Shown: piece by piece, positions 15,398 through 23,204 of the stretch | How positions within the stretch are numbered: position 1 is the first letter of the stretch | How the letters are laid out: every line of letters begins with the position of its first letter | Source of the DNA: Embleya sp040629175 | GTDB lineage: Bacteria > Actinomycetota > Actinomycetes > Streptomycetales > Streptomycetaceae | Assembly (NCBI RefSeq): GCF_040629175.1 | Contig: NZ_JBEXUX010000035.1 | Span: forward strand, 47,741 to 111,740 | DNA length: 64,000 nt | Direction: 5' to 3' | Made by a program: the position numbers and the translations under genes | The notes under the pieces: model-generated | The model's input: only the letters and a program-made list of their open reading frames with translations | The model's database searches: none | What the model was told of the DNA's origin: nothing

Positions 15398-16051
15398 CCG
15401 GACCATCCCCGACTCGTACGCGATCACCACCAGTTGTGCCCGATCGCGGGCACCGAGCTTGACCATCGCCCGGCTGACATGGGTCTTGGCGGTGAGCGGC
15501 GAGACGAACAGGTGCTCGGCGATCTCGTCGTTGCTCATCCCGGCCGCGACCAGCGAGAGCACCTCGCGCTCGCGGTCGGTGAGCGCCTCCAGCCGATCCG
15601 GCGCGGCCACCTTTGGCTCGGGCTGGGACAGGAAGCGGGCCACCAGCGCACGGGTGGCGCCCGGCGAGAGCAGCGCGTCGCCGGTGGCGACGGTCTTGAT
15701 CGCCTTGAGCAGGTCCTCGGGGTCGGTGTCCTTGACCAGGAAGCCGCTGGCCCCGGCGCGCAGTGCCTCGAAGACGTACTCGTCGACCTCGAACGTGGTC
15801 AGCACGAGCACCCGCACCCCCGCGAGGTCGTCGTCGCGGACGATCCGGCGGGTGGCCTCCAGGCCGTCCATGCCGGGCATCCGGATGTCCATCAGGACCA
15901 CGTCGGGGCGGGTCTCCAGGGCCAGGGCCAGGGCCTCGGCGCCGTTCGCCGCCTCGCCGACCACCTCCAACCCGGGGTCGCTGCCGACCAGCACCTTGAA
16001 GCCCGACCGGACCAGCAACTGGTCGTCCGCGATCAGTACGCGCACCGTCAT
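15383..16051 (-). CDS. NarL/FixJ-family response regulator
   Basis: Predicted 222-residue protein: receiver domain with DD at 9-10, phospho-acceptor Asp55 in VVLMDIRMPGMDG, Thr in VLVLTTFEVDEYVFEA and Lys in FLVKDTD. A LuxR-type DNA-binding domain ends it (LTDREREVLSLVAAGMSNDEIAEHLFVSPLTAKTHV). Its ATG overlaps the TGA of the upstream kinase, marking a cognate pair. It is similar in build to the regulator at 8.0-8.7 kb but clearly a different protein. Confidence 0.92.
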   Translation of the reverse strand: MTVRVLIADDQLLVRSGFKVLVGSDPGLEVVGEAANGAEALALALETRPDVVLMDIRMPGMDGLEATRRIVRDDDLAGVRVLVLTTFEVDEYVFEALRAGASGFLVKDTDPEDLLKAIKTVATGDALLSPGATRALVARFLSQPEPKVAAPDRLEALTDREREVLSLVAAGMSNDEIAEHLFVSPLTAKTHVSRAMVKLGARDRAQLVVIAYESGMVRPGRG

Positions 16052-17373
16052 GAGGAATCTCCGTTTCGACGCGCGAGCAGCGCGTCCTTGTGGTGCGGCA
16101 ACACCGCGTGTACCGAAAAGCCCCCGTGCGGGCCGGGACCCACCGCGAGCGAACCGCCCACGGCGACCGCCCGTTCCCGCATGCCGAGCAACCCGTGTCC
16201 GGTGCCGTCGGCCTGCTTGCCCGGTTTCGTCTTGGGATTGCCCCGACCGTCGTCGAGCACGTCCACCTCCACCGCGTGTTCGCCGTAGACCACCCGCACG
16301 ATCGCCGACGCGCCGTCGCCGCCGTGCTTCATCGCGTTGGTGAGCGACTCCTGGACGATCCGGTAGAGCGCGAGGCCGACCGGCGCGGACGGGGTCCGCG
16401 CGTCGCCGGACTCCTCCAGGAGCACCGGCAGGCCCGCATTGCGATAGGACGCCACCAGGGCGTCCACGTCCTCGACGCCCGGGGTCGGCTCGGTGGGCAG
16501 GTCGTTGTCGCCGTCCTGGCGCAGTACACCCAGCGTGGTGCGCAGCTCGGCCAGCGCGTCCCGGCTGGCCACCTTGATGTGCACGAGCGCCTCCCTGGCC
16601 TGCGGCACGTCCCGGTCGATCACGTGTGCGGCCACGCCCGCCTGGATGTTGATCATCGCGATGCTGTGCGCGACCACGTCGTGCAGCTCGCGGGCGATCC
16701 GCATGCGTTCGGCGGTGACCCGGCGGCGGGCCTCGTCCTCGCGCTCGTGCTCGGCGCGGGCCAGCCGGGCCTGTACCTCCGCCCAGTAGGCCCGCTTGGC
16801 GCGAACCGCCTCGCCGATCGCGACCGGCAGGTACATCCAGATCCCGGAGAGGTACTTCTCCGGGGACAGGAAGCCGTCCGGGGTCAGACCTATCCGCATC
16901 CCGGTGTGCACCACCGCGACCGCCGAGGCGATCAGCACCGAGCGGCGCAGTTGCCCGTTGGCGGCCACCGTGTACAGCGCGACCATGGTCGGGATCAGGA
17001 TCGGCCCGTCCAGGCCGTCGGCGGCCAGGTAGAACACCTGACCCGCCTCGGTCAGCGCCAGCACCGTGAGCGGCCAGCGCAGCCGGCCCAGCAACACCAG
17101 GCAGGTGATGCCGGCGATGGTCAGGTTGAGCGCGTTCGGGTGCCCGGTGTTGTGCTCCCTGGTGGACCCGCCGAGCGAACCGCCGATCACGCACAGCAAC
17201 ATCAGCGCGACCAGCAGCACCTCGCCGACCCACGTGCGGCAGGGCAGCCAACGCGCGACGACCTTGGGCACCGGCAGGAACGAGGGCGGCTCGCCCGACT
17301 CGCTCTGGCGCGAACCGCTCGCGGACGCGGGAAGGCCCCGCACGGCGACTCGCGCGGGGCCTTCCTTGGCCAT
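16048..17373 (-). CDS. sensor histidine kinase, NarL/DesK-type
   Basis: Predicted 441-residue kinase. Several membrane segments span about residues 50-190; the HisKA_3 helix carries His231 in ARELHDVVAHS, and the ATPase domain has QESLTNAMKHGG and GHGLLGMRERA. ATG 17373 has a good GGGAG ribosome site. However, codons 3-14 lie inside a perfect 12-bp hairpin that looks like the terminator of the upstream MMPL gene, so GTG 17271 is a serious alternative start (407 residues). The overlapping regulator completes the two-component pair. Its stimulus is unknown. Confidence 0.88.
   Translation of the reverse strand: MAKEGPARVAVRGLPASASGSRQSESGEPPSFLPVPKVVARWLPCRTWVGEVLLVALMLLCVIGGSLGGSTREHNTGHPNALNLTIAGITCLVLLGRLRWPLTVLALTEAGQVFYLAADGLDGPILIPTMVALYTVAANGQLRRSVLIASAVAVVHTGMRIGLTPDGFLSPEKYLSGIWMYLPVAIGEAVRAKRAYWAEVQARLARAEHEREDEARRRVTAERMRIARELHDVVAHSIAMINIQAGVAAHVIDRDVPQAREALVHIKVASRDALAELRTTLGVLRQDGDNDLPTEPTPGVEDVDALVASYRNAGLPVLLEESGDARTPSAPVGLALYRIVQESLTNAMKHGGDGASAIVRVVYGEHAVEVDVLDDGRGNPKTKPGKQADGTGHGLLGMRERAVAVGGSLAVGPGPHGGFSVHAVLPHHKDALLARRNGDSS
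17330..17365 (-). terminator. perfect hairpin inside the start of the kinase gene
   Basis: Arms GGAAGGCCCCGC (17330-17341) and GCGGGGCCTTCC (17354-17365) pair perfectly around a 12-base loop. This has the look of an actinomycete terminator for the MMPL gene that ends at 17399. Yet it begins 8 bases after the best kinase start codon, so it may instead, or also, affect kinase translation. Confidence 0.6.
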
Positions 17374-17398
17374 CCCTACTCCCTCGGGTACTACCTGA

Positions 17399-19567
17399 TC
17401 ACCGGTCCCCGGCCAGCACCGGCTCCCGATCCCGATCGCCCCGGGCCACCGGCCCGGACGCCCGATCGGCGTGTCCGGGCCACCACGCGGCATGCCCGAT
17501 CAGGGCGGTCACCGAGGGCACCAGGAACATCGACATCACGAACGCCGAGATGCAGATCCCGACCGAGACCGCGAAGCCCATCTGGGTCATCATGTCGATG
17601 CCCGCCATCATGAGCGACGCGAACGTCCCTGCCAGGATGACACCCGCGGCGGCGATCGAGGGACCCGCGTGCTCGACGGCCAGGGCCGCGGCCCGTTTCG
17701 GCTCGTTGCCCTCCTTCGCCTCCTCGCGCAATCGGGCGACCATCAGGATGTTGTAGTCGGTGCCGATGGCCACCACGAACATGTAGATCATCACCGGCAG
17801 CATGAACATCACGCCGGAGTTGCCCATCAGCGTCTGGAAGACGAAGACGGTCGCCCCGATGGTCGAGATGAAGCCCAGGACCACCGCCAACATCAGGTAC
17901 CACGGGGCCACCACGCTGCGCAGCAGCAGGCCCAGCACCAGTGCGATCAGCAGACCGGCGACCGGGAAGATCACCGACAGGTCGCGGTTGGTCGCCGAGC
18001 GGATGTCGGTGAAGGAGGCGGTCTGGCCGCCGACCATCGCCTTGGTGCCGTCGGGCTGGTGGTCGTGGACGAAGTCGCGCAGCGGGGCGATGGTGTCCAG
18101 CGCCTTGTTCGCGAACGGGCTCTCCTTGAGCACGATCGCGATCTCGGCGGACATCCGGTCGTCGCTGACCTTGACGTGCGAGTTCTCGTCGGGGCCGCCG
18201 GCGCCGTTCAGGTCACCGATGCCCTCGACGCCCTTGAGCGAGAGCGCGAACCGCTCGGCCGCGCCCTTGTCGATCGGCTGACCGTTCTTGCTCTTGAGGT
18301 AGATCTGCGTGGGGTTGAGCGTGCCCGCGGCGAAGTCGAGCTGCATGTCCTTCATCGCCTTGGCCGACTCGGTGTCCCCGGGCAGCTGGCCGAACTGGTC
18401 GTAGTCGGCCTTGAAGTTCAGCGCGCCGGCCGCGAAGGCGAGCATGATCACGCCGGAGACCACGGCCACCGCGAGCGGCTTGCCGCCGACCAGGCCGCCG
18501 ATCCGGTGGAACGCGGTGCCCTTGGGCTGGTGCTGCCAGGTCTTGGACGGCCAGAACACCTTGGGGCCGATCAGCGAGACCACGGCGGGCACCAGGGTCA
18601 GCGCGGCGACCGCCATCACGATCACCGCGATGGCCAGGCCCGGGCCCATCGACTTGAACGCGCCGAAGGTGGCGAGCAACATCGCGCCGAAGGCGATCAC
18701 GACCGCGCCGGCAGCCGAGGCGATGGCCTCGCCCACCCGCTCGACCGAGACGATCATCGCCTGCTTCTTGTCGTCGCCCGCGCGCAACCGTTCCCGGTAG
18801 CGGAAGAGCAGGAAGAGGATGTAGTCGGTGCCGATGCCGAACAACACCACGATCAGGATCGTGTTGAGCGACTGGTCCACCTGTAGGCCGGTGGCCTTGC
18901 CGACGATCGCGATCACCGGCGACGCGACCATCGACACCAGCGCGACCATGACCACCGGCAGCAGGGCGGCGATCGGGCTTCGGTAGATCGCCAGGAGCAG
19001 CACGATGATCAGCACGATCGTGACGATGCCGACGATCGCCTCGGCCTTCTTGAAGGCGTCCTCGTTGTCGACGTTGATCGCCACGCCGCCGGTGAAGCCG
19101 AGCTTGAGGTCGCTGCCCTCGACCAGTGGCTTGGCCTTGTCGCGCAGCTCCTTGAGCGCCTCGTTGACGAACTTGTCCTGCTGATCGCCCTTGATGTACG
19201 CGGTGGCCAGCGCGATCCGGTCCTTGGCGTCCCCCGCCTCGACCTTGCTGACATGCTCGACGCCGGCCGCGCCGAGCCGGCCGCTGATCTCCTTGACCCG
19301 GTCCTTGTCGGCCGGGGTGAGGTTCTTGCCGTCACCGCGCTTGAAGACCAGCAGCGCGGTCTGCTCGGTGGACTGGGGGAAGGCCTTCTCCGCGAGTTTC
19401 TGGGCCTGCACGGACTCGTACTTGTTGGGCAGGAAGCTCGCCTGGTCCTGGTTGGTCAGATCGCTCAGTTTCGGCGCGAACATGACCAGGGCGACCGCGG
19501 CTATCAACCAGGCCGCGATGACCTTCCAGGGGTTGTGGACGACGAGCCTGCCGAGTCGTCCGAACAT
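17399..19567 (-). CDS. MMPL-family (RND-type) transporter
   Basis: Predicted 722-residue membrane protein with the MMPL layout: one N-terminal helix, an outer domain, five or six helices, a second outer domain and a second helix bundle. It starts MFGRLGRLVVHNPWKVIAAW. The proton-relay region GIGTDYILFLLFRYRERL (first half) and IGTDYNILMVARLREEAKEG (second half) are visible, the typical G-T-D-Y pairs of the RND superfamily. Actinobacterial MMPL proteins export lipids or drugs. A palindrome 57 bases upstream is a candidate repressor site. No TetR gene is adjacent, so the regulator, if any, lies elsewhere. Confidence 0.92.
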   Translation of the reverse strand: MFGRLGRLVVHNPWKVIAAWLIAAVALVMFAPKLSDLTNQDQASFLPNKYESVQAQKLAEKAFPQSTEQTALLVFKRGDGKNLTPADKDRVKEISGRLGAAGVEHVSKVEAGDAKDRIALATAYIKGDQQDKFVNEALKELRDKAKPLVEGSDLKLGFTGGVAINVDNEDAFKKAEAIVGIVTIVLIIVLLLAIYRSPIAALLPVVMVALVSMVASPVIAIVGKATGLQVDQSLNTILIVVLFGIGTDYILFLLFRYRERLRAGDDKKQAMIVSVERVGEAIASAAGAVVIAFGAMLLATFGAFKSMGPGLAIAVIVMAVAALTLVPAVVSLIGPKVFWPSKTWQHQPKGTAFHRIGGLVGGKPLAVAVVSGVIMLAFAAGALNFKADYDQFGQLPGDTESAKAMKDMQLDFAAGTLNPTQIYLKSKNGQPIDKGAAERFALSLKGVEGIGDLNGAGGPDENSHVKVSDDRMSAEIAIVLKESPFANKALDTIAPLRDFVHDHQPDGTKAMVGGQTASFTDIRSATNRDLSVIFPVAGLLIALVLGLLLRSVVAPWYLMLAVVLGFISTIGATVFVFQTLMGNSGVMFMLPVMIYMFVVAIGTDYNILMVARLREEAKEGNEPKRAAALAVEHAGPSIAAAGVILAGTFASLMMAGIDMMTQMGFAVSVGICISAFVMSMFLVPSVTALIGHAAWWPGHADRASGPVARGDRDREPVLAGDR

Positions 19568-19623
19568 CGAAGTCTCCTCGGTTGCGTACGCGATCCCGCG
19601 GTGTGATCAGCCCCCGAGCACTG

Positions 19624-19643
19624 CTTGTGATCGAATTCACAAG
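19624..19643. promoter_or_regulatory. palindromic operator candidate upstream of the MMPL gene
   Basis: CTTGTGA (19624-19630) and TCACAAG (19637-19643) form perfect 7-bp arms around the 6-base spacer TCGAAT. It sits 57-76 bases before the MMPL start on a comparatively AT-rich patch. Size and symmetry fit a dimeric TetR- or GntR-type regulator. Confidence 0.55.
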
Positions 19644-20301
19644 GCACCGATCGCCGCACGAGCCGAGAGAACGCTGGTGGTGTCAGCCTCGAAGGTAGGC
19701 AAGGCCGAACAGGCACTTCAATGGAAAACAGGGCTCGCGGCACAAGTTCCGCCCCGGGGACTACAGGGCCGCACCGCCCTCGCAGACGCCGACCCCGCGG
19801 TGTACTCCAACGGGAGTATCGGAAGTTCGTGCGCAGGGATGAACGGCACAAGGCGGGGTCGCAACGACGCGAGCCGGGGATCGTACGAAGGCGCGACAGT
19901 GCGCGCCAAGCGCACGCCCAACGAAACCCAAGCGGCCCGCACCATGATCGAACACGTGCGGCGGGCCCGGACAACCCCGTGATCGGGTCCGCCGCACCGG
20001 GAACGGTTCGGAGCCTTCCGAGGGGGGAGGGGCTCCGGGCCGAGCTCCCCGCCGTCGCCGCCGCCGAACCCCCACCACGCCCGTCGCCGCCCACCGGGAC
20101 GGGGGCGTCCGGTGCGCGGCGACGGGCGCGGGGGGCGGAGAACCAGGGCGTGTCCCAGTCCTCTCCCGTGGCCGGCCGCGTGACCTCCCCGGCCTCGCTT
20201 CGACAAGTCTGCGTGCGCGCCGTACCGCGAACACTGCGCCGAACCCCCGAACCGGGGTGGGCCCAGCCCCACCCGATCGACGGCGGCCATATCGTGTGCC
20301 C
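19644..20301. other. gene-poor gap with strong hairpins
   Basis: No convincing gene is seen in this 650-base gap; frames are Arg/Pro-rich shadows without ribosome sites. It does hold two strong inverted repeats: 19956-19970 with 19983-19997 (15 bp, two G-U pairs), and 20078-20090 with 20116-20128 (perfect 13 bp) whose loop can form a further inner stem between CACCGGGAC and GTCCGGTG. A smaller CGGAGCC/GGCTCCG pair lies near 20013-20040. Part must serve as the promoter of the LuxR regulator. A lost gene or a structured RNA are alternatives. Confidence 0.45.
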
Positions 20302-22621
20302 ATGGCGCAGCCCGCGGTGCACCCCAGCCCCGAACCGGCCCACCGCCCGATCGCGGCCAAGCTGCGCGCCCCCCCGACCGCTGACCCCGGTGGTGCCGCG
20401 CCCACGCGTGGACGCACTGCTGCGAGCCGCGGTGGACCGCTCCTTCGTGGTCTTCCTCGCCGGCCCCAGCGGCATCGGCAAAACCGTCGCACTGACCCGC
20501 TGGGCGGCCGGCGCGACCGGGCCGGTGGCCTGGGTGACGCTCGACAACCGGGACAACGACCCGCGACGACTGTGGCCGCACGTGGCCGCGGCCCTCGGCC
20601 GGGCGACCGGCGATCCCGGCCTGGAGAGCGCCATCGAGGGCCCGGACCCCGGCAGCGACGCATACGTCGCGGCCCTCGCCGACCGCATCGTCGCGCACAA
20701 ACCGCACGAGCCGCACGAGCCGCGCGGCCCGCTCGACACCCGACCCGTCCTGATCCTGGACGAGTACGAACACATCGTCGAACGCGACATCCACGACCGC
20801 CTCGACCTGCTCACCCGCATCTGCGCCGACCGACTCACCCTGGTGATCGCCGCGCGCAGCCGCCCGCCGATCCCGGTCGAACGCCTCGGCCCGGCCGGAC
20901 GCCTGGCCGTGCTGTCCTGGACCCAACTGCGCTTCGACCACGACGAAGCGCACGAGCTGTTCACCGACGGATACCGACTGGACCTCACCCACGACGACAC
21001 CCGGGAGTTGCTCGCCGCGACCGACGGATGGGCGAGCGGGCTCACCCTGGCCGCGATCCGGCTGCGCGACGGCGCGGCACCCGACGCGGTGGTGGCCGCC
21101 CTCCACCGCGGCGACCCCACCACCACCGACTACCTCCTCGACCACGTCTGGCGCGAACTCGACTCGGAAATGCGGGAGTTCGTCCTGGAAACCGCAGTCC
21201 TGCCCCGGTTCACCGTGCCGCTGGCCGACGCCGTCCGAGGACGCACCGACTCCGCCGACTTCGTCGACCGGCTGCGCCGGGACGGACTCTTCCTGGCCGA
21301 CACCGACGGCGTACTGCACTATCAGCGGCTGTTCCGCCGCTCACTGGCGCAACGCCTGGACACCGGCGACCCGGAACGCGCCGGTCGACTGCACCGCAGA
21401 GCCGCGCACCGGCACGCCCGACACGGCCGGCCCGAGGAGGCCGTCGAGCACGCACTCGCGGCCCGCGACCACCACCTCGCGGCCGACCTGCTCGACCGCC
21501 ACTTCGACCACTGGTTCGCCGCCGGGCACCTGGTCACCCTGGAACAGTGGCTCGGCGCACTGCCCGACGAGGCCATCGTGCTCGCCCCCCGCCTGCACGA
21601 ACGCGCGCTGAACCTGTGGTGCTCGCTCGGCCGCTTCGACGAGCGCGACCGCTGGGACCGGGCCCGCCGACCCGGCACCGAGCGCGAACTCCACGCCGCG
21701 AACGCGTGGCGGTTGTGCCTGCCGCGCGAACGGGGCGACTTCGGGTCGGCACTGCGCCGCAGTCGAGCCCTGTTGGCCGCCGACGAACGGACCCTGGGCA
21801 TCGTCTGGACCCAGATCCGGATCTCGGTCGCCCGAACCCTGTTGCTCGCCGGCCGACTCGGCGAGTGCGTACGCCTGCTCACCGAGATCGAGACCGCCCG
21901 CACCGATCCACCACCCCCCGCACCGCTGCGGGTCACCCTGCACGGCCTGTCCGGCCTCGCGGCGCACCTGGCCGGCGACTCGGCCGGCGCCCGCCGGCGC
22001 GCCGCCGAGGTGGAGCGGGCGCTGGCCGAATGCCGCAACCGACCGCGCCCGCGGGCCGTGCCGGAGACCGTCATCCTGCGCGCGCTGCTCGCCCCGGACC
22101 CGACGCCGGCCCGGCCGGGCGACACCCCCGACGGCCCGGACCTGCTCGCCGCACTGATCGACGCCGACCCCGGTCTGGGCAACGATCGTTCGATGGCCGT
22201 GTTCGCCTCACTGCTCCTGGCCCGCACACTCGGCGAGCGCGGCGACCACACGGCGGCCCGCCACCGGCTCGCCGCCGCCGACACACTGCTCGCCCGATGC
22301 CCGAACCCACTGGGCCTGATCGACCTGCGCGACGCGGTGGCAGCCGAGAACCACGTCCACCCCGACGGCCCGGACCCGATCGGCCTCCACACCGCCGAAC
22401 CGGGCCGCGAGCCACTCAGCGAACGCGAGTCGACCATCGCCCAATACCTGCGCAGCGACCTCACCCTGCGCGAGATCGCGGCCGACCTGTACATCTCGAT
22501 CAACACGATGAAGACGCACACCCGGCACATCTATCGCAAACTCGGCATCACCGGCCGACACGACCTGCTCACCCCGGGGCTCGGGCGGATCACCCCCTCG
22601 CCCACCCCCACTCACCCCTGA
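20302..22621 (+). CDS. large MalT-type (LAL) LuxR regulator with an apparent frameshift
   Basis: Most of the protein is intact in one frame: an NTPase with Walker A AGPSGIGKTVALTRWA, a DEYEHI Walker-B-like acidic strand, a helical repeat region, and a C-terminal LuxR helix-turn-helix (LSEREST...LTLREIAADLYISINTMKTHTRHIY). The natural N-terminus, ATG 20302 encoding MAQPAVHPSPEPAHRPIAAKL-RAP, is in another frame and joins the main frame only if one C is removed from the C7 run at 20369-20375; the joined protein would be 772 residues and match the usual AAKL-P-RPL-VPRPRV opening. If the run is real, translation could start at GTG 20390 and give 743 residues with all domains. Target genes unknown. 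Confidence 0.75.
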
Positions 22622-22675
22622 TCCGCGGCCAGGCTGGAGCCGTACCCGACCACGACGACCTCCCCAGGAGTGCAC

Positions 22676-23176
22676 ATGTTCGTCACCGGCCCCAGCGCAC
22701 TCGCCGCGACCGACACCACCACGACCGTCCGCGAACTGCGCGACCGCACCGAGATCCTGGACGCGTTGTTGCGCTTCGGCCTCGGCTTCGACCTCCAGGA
22801 CCGCGCGCTGTTCCGGACCGCCTTCACCCCGGACGCGGCCTTCGACTTCCGCCCGGTCGCCGCCGAACTCGGCCTGGACATACCGGTGATGGTTGGCATC
22901 GAGGCGATCGAGGCGGTGCACTTCAACCCGCGGGTGCGGCTGGACACCTCGCACACGATCACCAACGCGCGCATCGAGGTCACCGGCGACCGGGCCCGGC
23001 TGACCGCCCTGGTCGAGGCCCAACACCTCCCCACCGGCGACCACACCCGCCACCTGCTCCTGAAGAACCGCTACGCGGTGGACCTGCTCCGCACCGACAC
23101 CGCCTGGGCCATGCACCACCTGTACGTCGAGAACATCTGGCACACCGGCGACCCGAACGTCCTGACCGGCAACTGA
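22676..23176 (+). CDS. SnoaL/NTF2-like protein
   Basis: Predicted 166-residue protein of the NTF2-like cone fold. Residues about 22-150 give the pattern RTEILDALLRFGLGFDLQDRALFRTAFTPDAAFDF, then HTITNARIEVTGDRARLTALVEAQHL and a last strand with TAWAMHHLYVENIWHTGD. Such proteins may be ketosteroid-isomerase-like enzymes, polyketide cyclases or binding proteins. ATG 22676 has a CAGGAG ribosome site 5 bases upstream. It follows the LuxR regulator by 54 bases and may be co-transcribed with it. No catalytic residue can be fixed by eye. Confidence 0.8.
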   Translation: MFVTGPSALAATDTTTTVRELRDRTEILDALLRFGLGFDLQDRALFRTAFTPDAAFDFRPVAAELGLDIPVMVGIEAIEAVHFNPRVRLDTSHTITNARIEVTGDRARLTALVEAQHLPTGDHTRHLLLKNRYAVDLLRTDTAWAMHHLYVENIWHTGDPNVLTGN

Positions 23177-23204
23177 CCCCACCCGGCCCCACCGCGGCTT
23201 CGGC

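Noticed and set aside
8047..16051. The two response regulators as a recent duplication
   Set aside because: They share only family-level motifs and differ in linker, spacing and partners.
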